Assembly (NCBI GenBank): GCA_905480565.1
Contig: CAJQQW010000203.1
Span: 1-23,378 of the forward strand
Direction: 5' to 3'
DNA: 23,378 nt
Source: an uncultured Halioglobus sp.
GTDB lineage: Bacteria > Pseudomonadota > Gammaproteobacteria > Pseudomonadales > Halieaceae
Shown here in pieces: positions 1 through 7,867 of this stretch. The notes under the pieces are model-generated. The model saw only the letters and a list, made by a program, of their open reading frames with translations. It did not search any database and was not told the origin of the DNA. The position numbers were made by a program, and so were the translations under genes. Within the stretch, counting starts at the first letter, position 1; every line of letters begins with the position of its first letter.

Positions 1-247
1 GGGATACGGTGACGCTGTTTCATTTTTGACCGCCAAAAAACGGCAGAGCACAGGCTGGCGGGGGCCGCACAAACAGCGATACGGTGGGCCTGCCTGACCT
101 GTTTCGACCAGCCGCAGGTTTGTCAGCCCCCACCAGAACTACAGCTTGACTGAACAGAAGGCTCGTCTATGCGCAACGATTTCTGCCACTGCCATCCAGC
201 CATAACACACGTGTACCCGGCCTATGCTGATCAGCCCGAGGACTGCA
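1..247. other. Left edge, no supportable gene
   Basis: I see no convincing gene. A short frame open from the window edge on the + strand (2 to about 97) could be the tail of a truncated gene, and an ATG on the - strand at 23-21 runs off the left edge after eight codons. Neither is long enough to assign. The pectin acetylesterase-like gene ends at 248 on the other strand. Confidence 0.4.
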
Positions 248-1435
248 CTAGTCGCTGACCGAAACCCAGTCCGCTGAATCGTCCAGTTGGGCGCGGATGA
301 AATCGAACACAGATACACCCCCATTGATTCCTACTCCAGACGTTGCCTCGGGATCTCGCTGAATGTAAGTGTGTGTACTGCCGTCAACTACCCAACTGCG
401 CACCCGGTCGGGGTGCCGAGCTTCCATATCCGCCAGCTCCGGGATCAAAGCGGCCTCATGGGCCGGCCCACCGATTTGCAAAAAGCCCAGAGCAATCACT
501 GAATCCTGCTTGGAGGTAAGATAGGAACGTCTTGTGAGAGTATCGACGTCTAGCTGCCAGCTTTGATAGTCACTGAGGTGACCATCTTCACCCAGGCATG
601 GTAAACCGGAGCACTCCTCCGGGATGAAGGCACTTTGGTTCCAGTCATTCATCAACAACATCAAGTAGCTTTGATCATCGGGAATACCGATACCGACGCC
701 GGAATCATTGACAAGCTCGATGGGCACGTCCGGGTAAAGGTGCCGCACCAACGGCAGAGCAAAGGTCGTGCCATAGGCACCAGCGCTTGCCCCTGTCAAC
801 AGGATGCGACTGGGGGATGGAAACGCGTTGACGGCTACATCCAACGAGGCGGAGAGGTTATGCAGGCCCCGTTGACGGGTCTCCGGTGTGCCATCGCCAT
901 CGTAGTCGTTGTCGGCGTCACTGGCATGCAGGCCACCATCGCAATAGGGCAAATAGACCTGATTCCAGCTTTTAACCGGGTTATCCTCACGGTCGGGGTC
1001 AAGAATCCCGGCCTGCGGAATGCCAGTCTCGGCTGACTGCGTAGCCGAACAGAGAGTAGACCAGCAAGCACCGCCACCCTGCAGGAAAATCACCAGCTCG
1101 TCGGACCCTTGGTCATATGTGGCCATGCGATATTCGGAGCCGTCCAGACACAGGGGGCCATCGCCTGCGCCAAATGCATGCGCGACCACACCGCTCTCGA
1201 GTGTTTCGGAGGTCATGGGCGTGTAAAGGCCGAGATACCGTGCAATGCCGCTTTCGATCAACTCAGCAAAGGGCTCTGCGCCGCCGCCCTGACTGCCGTC
1301 GCCGTTGTTGGAGTTGTTGGAGTTGTTGGAGTTGCTATTGCTGTCAGAGCAGGCGCTTAAAAGCGACAACAGGAGGAGCATTGCGACACTGCGCGCAGAC
1401 CAACGGTGCGTGGCAGGGGAAGTCATTTTTGTCAT
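248..1435 (-). CDS. Pectin acetylesterase/Notum-family lipoprotein
   Basis: Predicted exported serine hydrolase of the pectin acetylesterase (PAE/Notum) family, which removes acyl esters from carbohydrate or other substrates; the true substrate is unknown. Seen: 395 residues; a basic N-terminus, a leucine-rich segment and a lipobox LSAC with the lipidated Cys at 30; a Ser/Asn/Gly-rich linker (about 31-50); the family motif GGGACW at 120-125; a GASAG nucleophile elbow with Ser217; and His355 in DGSTHTY as likely catalytic His. Ser at +2 after the Cys suggests outer-membrane sorting. I chose the ATG at 1435 because AAGGA lies 10 bases upstream; the frame stays open to 1504, but that would put 23 extra residues before the signal peptide. 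It stands alone and is divergent from the next gene. The family call is firm, pectin as substrate is not. Confidence 0.85.
   Translation of the reverse strand: MTKMTSPATHRWSARSVAMLLLLSLLSACSDSNSNSNNSNNSNNGDGSQGGGAEPFAELIESGIARYLGLYTPMTSETLESGVVAHAFGAGDGPLCLDGSEYRMATYDQGSDELVIFLQGGGACWSTLCSATQSAETGIPQAGILDPDREDNPVKSWNQVYLPYCDGGLHASDADNDYDGDGTPETRQRGLHNLSASLDVAVNAFPSPSRILLTGASAGAYGTTFALPLVRHLYPDVPIELVNDSGVGIGIPDDQSYLMLLMNDWNQSAFIPEECSGLPCLGEDGHLSDYQSWQLDVDTLTRRSYLTSKQDSVIALGFLQIGGPAHEAALIPELADMEARHPDRVRSWVVDGSTHTYIQRDPEATSGVGINGGVSVFDFIRAQLDDSADWVSVSD
1304..1330 (-). repeat. Three tandem 9-bp repeats encoding Ser-Asn-Asn
   Basis: Three perfect copies of GTTGTTGGA (+ strand) lie head to tail and encode SNN repeats in the linker just after the lipidated cysteine of the pectin acetylesterase-like protein. 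The unit is a multiple of three, so copy-number change would alter linker length without a frameshift. A degenerate partial copy follows at 1331. Confidence 0.8.
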
Positions 1436-1875
1436 TTTGGATAAGTCCTTGGCTGCGAGAGGTAACAAATACATGAATTTCACGGTAAGACAGATACGAC
1501 CCATTTAGTTCCGTGGATCTCTTAAAAAAATTTATGCTTTGCTGGCGTCAGCAGCATCGCAAACGGCCACTACGGCCCACTCATTCGCTGCTTTGCTGCA
1601 CCGCACGCCCTCATTACGCCGTGACGATGGCACGAAGCGCGGCGCCCATGACGGCTCAGTTACTGGTCACTGTCAGCGAGGGCCAAATATTACCACCAAT
1701 AGCGAGATTGTGGCCATGAATCGCGCAAAAGCACTCGCTATACTCGTTGTCTATTGAGGTAACAGTGCAACGATGCGTCTGAGCAGACCCCCCGGGCGTT
1801 TAACGTCTTGGCTGGAGGGCCTGACCACACTCATTGCCGATTATGCTCTGCCCCACACCCTAGCGGAACTCGCCC
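1436..1875. other. Divergent intergenic region, no gene seen
   Basis: 440 bases separate the divergent pectin acetylesterase-like and PepSY-TM-like genes. Two short overlapping + frames (1513-1719 and 1539-1757) have no Shine-Dalgarno site and no recognisable protein character. Both genes should have their promoters here, including an A/T-rich patch near 1524-1540, but I could not identify a convincing -35/-10 pair. Confidence 0.5.
1446..1450 (-). promoter_or_regulatory. Shine-Dalgarno that sets the start at 1435
   Basis: AAGGA on the - strand, 10 bases before the ATG at 1435. The spacing is slightly long, but no comparable site precedes the upstream candidate at 1504 or the second ATG at 1426. 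Confidence 0.5.
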
Positions 1876-2415
1876 ATGAATCGCAAACTACTCATTACTG
1901 TTCACATGTACCTCTCCGCATTCTTTGCTCCCGCTGTGTTGCTTGTCGCGATCTCCGGAGGCCTTTATTTAATAGGCATCAAAGGCGAGGTGACGCAAGA
2001 GGTGATTTTTCAGAGTAATGAAATAATGATCGATAGCGACTCGGCGTCGCTGCACGCCGATGTGGCGAACCTGCTATCCATCGCCGGGGTGCGCTCGTAC
2101 ACGTTTGACTACGTGAAAGTGAAAGGGACGAGCCTCTACACTCGCCCGACCTCCTCCGACCACTATGTGATTAAAATCAAGCCAGGCCAACTCGAGCTTA
2201 TACACGCACATCCCGATCTTCAGAGCCGATTGATCGAGTTACACAAGGGCCATGGCCCCCCGGCGTTCAAAACGTTTCAGCAAGTCTTCGCCCTTGGCTT
2301 GGTGATTATTATCCTGACAGGATTATGGCTCGGAATATCCGCCACTCGTCTTCGCCGGTCTACCCTTTTGACACTCAGTGCGGGGGCTGTAGTTTTCGGG
2401 CTGCTGTTACTTTAA
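1876..2415 (+). CDS. Small PepSY-TM-like membrane protein
   Basis: A 179-residue inner-membrane protein resembling a shortened PepSY-associated TM protein. Seen: an N-terminal helix following MNRKLLITVHMYLS (about 10-33), a soluble segment of about 85 residues presumably outside the cytoplasm, the HKGHGPP motif near 123, then two hydrophobic helices (about 135-157 and 163-179). His residues next to the first helix and in HKGHG are typical of this group, whose larger members accompany siderophore receptors or ferric reductases. Here there is only one soluble domain and no iron gene nearby. The role is unknown; the family call rests on motif pattern and topology only. Confidence 0.65.
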   Translation: MNRKLLITVHMYLSAFFAPAVLLVAISGGLYLIGIKGEVTQEVIFQSNEIMIDSDSASLHADVANLLSIAGVRSYTFDYVKVKGTSLYTRPTSSDHYVIKIKPGQLELIHAHPDLQSRLIELHKGHGPPAFKTFQQVFALGLVIIILTGLWLGISATRLRRSTLLTLSAGAVVFGLLLL

Positions 2416-2620
2416 GCGAATCCGGTCACTGCGCGCGCCCGCATCTCTCACCCTGCGAGAGAATGGTCGCGCACAGGTAACCTATCAGCATCGCGCTGGC
2501 TCGCAGCAGAACGCCAGCCGAACCCGCCGGGGATGCATCGAGCGAATCGTTGTGCGTGATCGCCATATTTGCGCTGACCCAGCCGGCTATTCTGCAGTGA
2601 CTTGCCAGCGCCGAAATTCC

Positions 2621-2649
2621 TTGAACTGGTCCTGTATTTTAATTACTGT
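2621..2649 (+). promoter_or_regulatory. Candidate promoter of the SOS operon
   Basis: TTGAAC at 2621-2626, a 17-base spacer and TACTGT at 2644-2649 form a plausible sigma70 promoter whose -10 lies inside the LexA box, so bound LexA would block RNA polymerase. The -10 is only a 4/6 match, so the exact elements are tentative. Confidence 0.45.
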
Positions 2650-2663
2650 ATATATATACAGTA
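2644..2663 (+). promoter_or_regulatory. LexA (SOS) box, exact consensus
   Basis: TACTGTATATATATACAGTA is identical to the gammaproteobacterial LexA consensus (CTGT-N8-ACAG with an alternating AT core). The perfect palindrome extends to 24 bases (2642-2665). It ends 19 bases before the TTG start of the radical SAM gene and overlaps the candidate -10, which is the usual geometry for LexA repression. An exact consensus implies tight binding, so low uninduced expression and induction after DNA damage are expected. Confidence 0.93.
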
Positions 2664-2682
2664 ATAGATACGGGTTCACACC

Positions 2683-3954
2683 TTGGACGTTCTCCAAAAA
2701 TTAGAGATCCTGGCAGACGCCGCAAAGTATGATGCGTCGTGTGCCAGCAGCGGGACAGAATCTCGTAATTCCCTCAAAAATCAGGGTATCGGGTCAACGA
2801 GCTCCGGCATGGGTATCTGTCACAGTTACACCCCCGATGGAAGATGCATTTCTCTATTAAAAATTTTACTCACCAACTTCTGTCTCTATGAATGCGCATA
2901 CTGCGTTAACCGCACATCCAGCAACGTCCCAAGGGCGCGGTTCTCTATCGATGAAGTAGTTAACTTGACCATGGATTTCTACAAGCGGAACTATATCGAA
3001 GGCCTGTTCCTCAGCTCAGGCATCATAAAAAGCGCCGACTATACAATGGAGCAGGTGGTGGCAGTTGCACGAAAGCTCAGACTCGAACATCGCTTTGGTG
3101 GGTACATACATCTCAAGACCATACCCGAAGCCTCACCCGAACTGCTCGCAGAAGCCGGCCTCTATGCCGATCGACTGAGTATTAACGTGGAACTGCCCTC
3201 TGAGAAATCTCTCAAACGCCTCGCGCCCGAAAAAAATGCGCACTCCATCGTGCGATCAATGGCTAACCTGAGCAGCGGCATAGAAGAATACAAAGAATCC
3301 CAAAAATTGGCCCGCAAGAAGGCAAACAAAAAGCTCATCGCGCCTAAATTTTCCCCAAGCGGCCAGAGCACGCAGATGATCGTAGGTGCCGATGCATCTA
3401 ATGATGCGATTATTCTGCGCAAGGCAAGCCAGCTGTATAAATCGTTCAAGATGAAACGGGTTTACTATTCCGCGTTCAGCCCAATACCCGATGCATCATC
3501 AGAACTGCCATTAAAGCCTCCGCCATTAGTCAGAGAGCACCGCCTTTATCAAGCCGACTGGCTGCTTCGCTTCTACGGTTATGGTGTTGATGAGCTGACT
3601 GACGTGACCAATGAAAGCCAAGCACCCGGAATGCTGTCTCTTGATGTCGACCCCAAGCTGGCTTGGGCAATTCGGCATCGTGATGCATTCCCGGTCGATC
3701 TCAACCGTGCCGATTTCGAAACGATATTGCGCGTTCCGGGCATAGGCGTCATCAATGCTCGTCGGCTCGTCGCGCAACGCAAGGTAGCGACCCTTCGCTA
3801 TCAAGATCTGAGTAAACTTCGCTTGCCCATCGAAAAACTGAAATATTTCGTCACCACAATCGACCATTGTCCTAACCCAACACAATTAGACGCGGCCAAT
3901 TTCTCGAGCTTGTTTATCGCGCAAAAAAATCAGCAAATGAACCTTTTTGAATGA
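2683..3954 (+). CDS. Putative DNA modification/repair radical SAM protein
   Basis: 423-residue radical SAM enzyme matching the family annotated as putative DNA modification/repair radical SAM protein (TIGR03916 type), often found with DUF4130 and uracil-DNA-glycosylase-like proteins. Seen: family-like N-terminus (LQKLEILADAAKYDASCASSG), the 4Fe-4S motif C67-x3-C71-x2-C74, the conserved stretch YIEGLFLSSGI, LSINVELPSE and RLAPEKN, and a C-terminal helix-hairpin-helix (RVPGIG near 350) of the non-specific DNA-binding kind. The start is TTG: a TAG at 2665-2667 closes the frame, and the next ATG (codon 43) would remove conserved residues. There is no clear Shine-Dalgarno site. It sits behind a perfect LexA box and nine bases before the DUF4130 gene, so I infer a damage-inducible operon. 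The reaction is unknown. Confidence 0.9.
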   Translation: MDVLQKLEILADAAKYDASCASSGTESRNSLKNQGIGSTSSGMGICHSYTPDGRCISLLKILLTNFCLYECAYCVNRTSSNVPRARFSIDEVVNLTMDFYKRNYIEGLFLSSGIIKSADYTMEQVVAVARKLRLEHRFGGYIHLKTIPEASPELLAEAGLYADRLSINVELPSEKSLKRLAPEKNAHSIVRSMANLSSGIEEYKESQKLARKKANKKLIAPKFSPSGQSTQMIVGADASNDAIILRKASQLYKSFKMKRVYYSAFSPIPDASSELPLKPPPLVREHRLYQADWLLRFYGYGVDELTDVTNESQAPGMLSLDVDPKLAWAIRHRDAFPVDLNRADFETILRVPGIGVINARRLVAQRKVATLRYQDLSKLRLPIEKLKYFVTTIDHCPNPTQLDAANFSSLFIAQKNQQMNLFE

Positions 3955-3963
3955 ACAAGACCT

Positions 3964-4860
3964 ATGTATTCCTTTTCTGTCACTGACTTCGACGGCTGGC
4001 GAACAATCGCCCGGGGGTTGTTACAGGCCAACGTAGCACCTTCAGAAATAAGCTGGCAGCCTCCGGAACAACACGGCCTATTTTCGCCAAGCTCTCTAGA
4101 GAACATTATTGATTCTGCAACGCGAGTAAGCAGCAGCTACACACATAAGATACCGCGAGACTTCCTGCAGCGCGCTCAACAGGCCGCCTGCTTTTCAGAT
4201 AGGAAAGACCCCGCAAGAAAATGGTCAATCCTGTATTCGTTGTTGTGGCGCATCGTGAATTGCGGGAAAGAAACGTTACTTTTGACCTCTGACCCGGACG
4301 TGCGTTGCCTGGGCAGCATGTGTAAAGCGGTCAGTCGTGACAAGCACAAAATGAAAGCATTTGTGCGCTTTCAGCAGGTCGTTAGCCACGACGTTGAGAT
4401 TGCCGGTCAAGCGTCCTGTGAGGGTGATGCTGAATATTACGTGGCATGGTTCGAACCCTGCCACGCTATCATCGAATCGATTGCGCCATTTTTCGTTAAG
4501 CGTTTTACCGGTATGAAATGGTCAATTCTGACCCCCGATGGCTGCGCCCATTGGGATATGACGCAACTCACACTATCGGAGGGAGTGCTAAAGCCCGAAA
4601 TCGATGCTGATGCTTTTGACCTTTTTTGGAAGGCTTACTATCGCAATATCTTCAATCCTGCGCGTCTGAAGGAGCAGGCGATGCGCAGCGAAATGCCAAA
4701 AAAATACTGGAAATATCTGCCGGAGGCGACGTGCATTCAAGACTTGACCAGAGGCGCTGCTGCAATCACTGAGCAGATGATTAATGCGCCAGCGACGAAT
4801 AGCAATCGCGCCCGTGACAAATCCAAGCGGTCGCGCAGTTTCAAGACACTCTGCGGTTAA
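3964..4860 (+). CDS. DUF4130 (TIGR03915-type) DNA-metabolism protein
   Basis: 298-residue partner of the radical SAM protein, of the DUF4130 family annotated as probable DNA metabolism protein. Seen: RDKHKMKAFVRFQ, then EYYVAWFEPCH, PFFVKRF, WSILTPDGCAHWD, FWKAYYRNIFNPARLKEQAM and MPKKYWKYLPE, the hallmark DUF4130 series, in the region of about residues 120-258. In many bacteria DUF4130 is fused to, or next to, a UdgX-type uracil-DNA-glycosylase-like domain; here the protein stops after a basic Ser/Arg/Lys-rich tail (last ~30 residues) and no such domain follows. The nine-base gap to the previous stop argues for cotranscription under LexA control. The molecular function is not established for the family. 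Confidence 0.85.
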   Translation: MYSFSVTDFDGWRTIARGLLQANVAPSEISWQPPEQHGLFSPSSLENIIDSATRVSSSYTHKIPRDFLQRAQQAACFSDRKDPARKWSILYSLLWRIVNCGKETLLLTSDPDVRCLGSMCKAVSRDKHKMKAFVRFQQVVSHDVEIAGQASCEGDAEYYVAWFEPCHAIIESIAPFFVKRFTGMKWSILTPDGCAHWDMTQLTLSEGVLKPEIDADAFDLFWKAYYRNIFNPARLKEQAMRSEMPKKYWKYLPEATCIQDLTRGAAAITEQMINAPATNSNRARDKSKRSRSFKTLCG

Positions 4861-5193
4861 ACAATCGTATCGATCAGAATACTGGTGCCTGAACTGACGA
4901 ACCCCATAAAAAACAGTATGTTGTTCATTAGCCGGCACAAGCCAGCTATGCTTGGCTATTGATTTACCTTGTTCCCCCTGATTATTAATACGTACAGCAA
5001 AAGCCATAGGCTGACGCCGCACAAATATACACCCACGGCTTGCTAATACTGCACCAGACTTATCGCATGCTTTTCGACACAAATTACGGTCTGTCATCTA
5101 CCCATTCAGGACAAATCTCATTAGTCTTGTGTTTTACTGGATGTCATACCCCCCCCTGCGATTTTGCATGACGTCGTATAAAAAGGAGTAGCT
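4861..5193. other. Intergenic region, no gene seen
   Basis: 333 bases between the SOS operon and the DUF1214 gene. The frame of the DUF4130 gene stays open for 33 codons after its stop but shows no glycosylase-like motif. A - strand frame covering 4588-5097 mostly overlaps the DUF4130 gene and I do not accept it. AGCCA/TGGCT arms near 4950 could pair, but there is no T tract to call a terminator. A strong AAAAGGAG Shine-Dalgarno at 5181-5188 serves the next gene. Confidence 0.45.
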
Positions 5194-5799
5194 GTGCTGA
5201 AGAATCTGTCCAAGCTGACTGCTGCCGCAATCATCACCATAGTGCTGTCGGCCGTCCTGCTGGCGCGCACCATTGGCGCGGGTCTGAATGAAATGAACCT
5301 GCAGAACGGGGATTGGGTAACCAGCACCGCCACAGGCACGAAAGACGCCAACATCATGCTAAAAGCGACGGTAGCACTGGGTGGTTTGCTTGCATCGGCC
5401 AAAAAAGACTCCATGTACTACCGCCTCAGTACAATAGCCGGCGAACCGTTGCGCCTGAATTGTCGTTACCGCATTGAAGGCACCGACTATGACGCGAACT
5501 GGTGGAGCGTCACCGCCTACGGCTGGGACAATTACCTGATTCCCAATTCGCCGCGACGCTACTCTTTCAACAATGAAAACCTGGTGCGCAATGGCGACGG
5601 TAGCTGGGTGATAACGGTTGCTGAAACTGAACAGCCGGGAAACTGGTTGCCAATTGGTCCCGCCGGGGCACCCGCATGGCGTAAACTTACCAATCACGAC
5701 TTCGATTTATTGTTGCGCCTGTATACGCCGGGGGAGGCGTATCTTGATACTCCACTGTCCGCGCCACTGCCCAGGGTGACCCGAGAGGCCTGCCAATGA
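5194..5799 (+). CDS. Membrane-anchored DUF1214 protein
   Basis: 201 residues. One N-terminal membrane helix or uncleaved signal (about 9-28) leads to a periplasmic domain with the DUF1214 signature: WWSVTAYGWDNYLIPN, RYSF, DGSWVITVAE, GNWLPIGPAG and a C-terminal LLLRLYTPGEAYLD. In many bacteria DUF1214 forms the C-terminal half of a larger DUF1254-DUF1214 protein; here it is separate and comes first. The start is GTG, fixed by AAAAGGAG ending five bases upstream. The stop overlaps the ATG of the DUF1254 gene (ATGA at 5796-5799), indicating translational coupling and probably a physical complex. The biochemical role is not established. Confidence 0.82.
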   Translation: MLKNLSKLTAAAIITIVLSAVLLARTIGAGLNEMNLQNGDWVTSTATGTKDANIMLKATVALGGLLASAKKDSMYYRLSTIAGEPLRLNCRYRIEGTDYDANWWSVTAYGWDNYLIPNSPRRYSFNNENLVRNGDGSWVITVAETEQPGNWLPIGPAGAPAWRKLTNHDFDLLLRLYTPGEAYLDTPLSAPLPRVTREACQ

Positions 5800-6326
5800 A
5801 ATGGTTGAAATGGTTGCTCGGCATTGCAGCCTTCGCGTGGGCGGGCCAATACGTGCTGGCGCTACTACTCCCTAACCTGGCTATGGAGACCCTCTACTTA
5901 CTTGGTGATGAGCGATATGGCCACAATCAACTAGTGGTAGCTCCAGTGCCCGACGAGAACTCCCGCCAAGTGGTGCGCCCCAGCCCCGACCTGCTGTATG
6001 CCAGCTGCCTCTACAACCTGCAAGACGGTGCGCTGACAATAGAAGCACCCGTCCCTGAGCGCTACTGGTCCATGCAGTTCTACCAAATGAACACGGACAA
6101 CTACGCCGGTATCACCAACCAGCGCGACGAGCGTGACCGAGTCGGCACCATAGCCAAAGTGACCCTGATAAGCGCCGATCAATCACCTGAGGACTATGAA
6201 GGCGAAGTCATACAGTCGCCCACGTCACGGGGCATAGTGCTATTGCGCGCATCGGCGATAGGCGATCGCACAGAACAGCAAGCCGCACTCGACGCCAGCA
6301 GCTGTAGCCCGACCGCCCCCTCGTAG
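5796..6326 (+). CDS. Membrane-anchored DUF1254 protein
   Basis: 176 residues. The N-terminal hydrophobic segment (about 5-27) is a membrane anchor; the rest resembles the DUF1254 core: QVVRPSPDLLYASCLYNLQDGALTIEAPVPERYWSMQFYQ, followed by a short NTDNYAGITNQ stretch. It is coupled to the DUF1214 gene by a 4-base overlap, and GAGAGG upstream of its ATG supplies a ribosome site. Together the two proteins cover the two domains that elsewhere occur in one chain of roughly 450 residues, although in the opposite order. The C-terminus after about 155 is polar and not recognisable. Function unknown. Confidence 0.75.
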   Translation: MKWLKWLLGIAAFAWAGQYVLALLLPNLAMETLYLLGDERYGHNQLVVAPVPDENSRQVVRPSPDLLYASCLYNLQDGALTIEAPVPERYWSMQFYQMNTDNYAGITNQRDERDRVGTIAKVTLISADQSPEDYEGEVIQSPTSRGIVLLRASAIGDRTEQQAALDASSCSPTAPS

Positions 6327-6577
6327 CGTAAATGAGTGAACCTGGCGCTTCTGCTGCAATCCGGAGGCCTGAAGGGAGGCGAATTTAACCTGCCTGCCCC
6401 AAACGATTTCCGCGCTATGCATGATTCGGCGTTTCATCGCATTATCGGTTATTGTTAGGTAGCAAAGATTGAAACCAGATTAAACACGGCGCGAATGTCT
6501 ATTGCTGCCTACCGCACTGAGGGCCTTGTTAGGCAACGGGATTCCCTGTTATGGCAACGTGGGCTATGACGCAGCCA

Positions 6578-7858
6578 CTAGGTCCCGAAGACACCCTTGA
6601 ACACGAAGAAAAATAGAATCGCCAGACTTGCGCCCGCGGGCAGTGTAATGACCCAGGAGGCAAAGATATTACCGATGACACCGATATTCAGCGCACCGAT
6701 ACCCCGGGCGAAACCAACGCCCAACACCGCACCGACCAGCGTGTGGGTCGTCGATATGGGAAGACCCGTGCCGGACGCAATCACCACCGTAGCAGAGGCG
6801 CCCAATTCGGCGGCAAAACCTCGACTGGGGGTCAACTCAGTAATTTTCTTGCCCACAGTCACGATCACACGCCAGCCGTAGGTGGCCAGGCCAACCACGA
6901 TGCCAACCGCGCCAACCAGTAATATCCACCAGGGCACGGCGGACTTGGCCGCGATTTCGCCGCCAGATTGCACTGTGCTCGCAACCGCGGCAAGGGGGCC
7001 TACCGCATTAGCCACATCGTTGGATCCATGAGCGAAGGCCATAGCGCACGCGGTGAAGACCATCAACACGCCGAAAACCTTCTCCACCGAGGCAAACCGC
7101 TGTGTGCCGCCGGTAACCTCCTTGATGTTGCGTATCATCAATGTACCCAGAGCCGCCACCAGCAGCCCTACCCCGACTGAGATAGGTATCGCGTTCGCAA
7201 ACGTACTACCAAGGCCCAGGTCCAGGTCCAGGCCGACGTGTTTGAGTCCCTTCAGCAGGGTGACCATGGAGATCATAAATCCCACCATCCACATATAGAT
7301 GGGAATATATTTCTTGGCCCGGCGGAACGGGTCCTCCGTATCAAGAATGAGGGCCTTGACGCTCATGAATAGACCAAAGGAAATAGTGCCGGCCAACAAA
7401 GGAGAAACGACCCAACTCGCTACGATGGTGCTGACCTTGCCCCAGTTCACCGCATCCGCAGAAATGCCCACAGCGGCGAACCCGACAATCGCGCCAACAA
7501 TGGAGTGGGTAGTAGAGACAGGCCAACCCTTGATACTGGCGATCATTAACCAGGTGCCCGCCGCGAGAAGCGCGGAGAGCATCCCGTAGACCATGAGCTC
7601 CGGATTATCGTTCATGATCGACGGATCGATAATGCCCTTCCGAATCGTTGACGTGACCTCGCCCCCGGCAAGATAGGCCCCCAGAAATTCGAACAGCATG
7701 GCCACCAGAATGGCCTGCTTCAGAGTCAACGCACCCGAACCCACCGACGTGCCCATGGCATTGGCCACGTCGTTGGCGCCGATGCCCCAGGCCATGAAAA
7801 ATCCGAACAGGCAGGCCATAATCAAGAAAACAGTGCCGTACTGGGCGATAATCTCCAT
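6578..7858 (-). CDS. PiT-family inorganic phosphate transporter
   Basis: 426-residue inner-membrane transporter of the PiT (SLC20-like) family, moving phosphate, usually as a metal-phosphate complex, with a coupling ion. Seen: about ten to twelve hydrophobic helices and the two inverted-repeat signatures GANDVANA at 27-34 and GSNDVANA at 278-285, each at the start of one half; repeated PxSTTH motifs (WPVSTTHSIVGA and LPISTTHTLVGA) complete the pattern. GGGAGG five bases before the ATG overlaps the stop of the upstream DUF47 gene, so the two are translated from one transcript. H+ versus Na+ coupling cannot be read from the sequence. Nothing appears truncated. Confidence 0.95.
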   Translation of the reverse strand: MEIIAQYGTVFLIMACLFGFFMAWGIGANDVANAMGTSVGSGALTLKQAILVAMLFEFLGAYLAGGEVTSTIRKGIIDPSIMNDNPELMVYGMLSALLAAGTWLMIASIKGWPVSTTHSIVGAIVGFAAVGISADAVNWGKVSTIVASWVVSPLLAGTISFGLFMSVKALILDTEDPFRRAKKYIPIYMWMVGFMISMVTLLKGLKHVGLDLDLGLGSTFANAIPISVGVGLLVAALGTLMIRNIKEVTGGTQRFASVEKVFGVLMVFTACAMAFAHGSNDVANAVGPLAAVASTVQSGGEIAAKSAVPWWILLVGAVGIVVGLATYGWRVIVTVGKKITELTPSRGFAAELGASATVVIASGTGLPISTTHTLVGAVLGVGFARGIGALNIGVIGNIFASWVITLPAGASLAILFFFVFKGVFGT

Positions 7859-7867
7859 ACTGCCTCC

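Noticed and set aside
1513..1757. Two overlapping + frames in the divergent gap
   Set aside because: They compete in different frames, lack ribosome sites and look like random translation.
4588..5097. 169-codon - strand frame opposite the DUF4130 gene
   Set aside because: It mostly overlaps a well-supported gene, has no ribosome site and shows no family motif.
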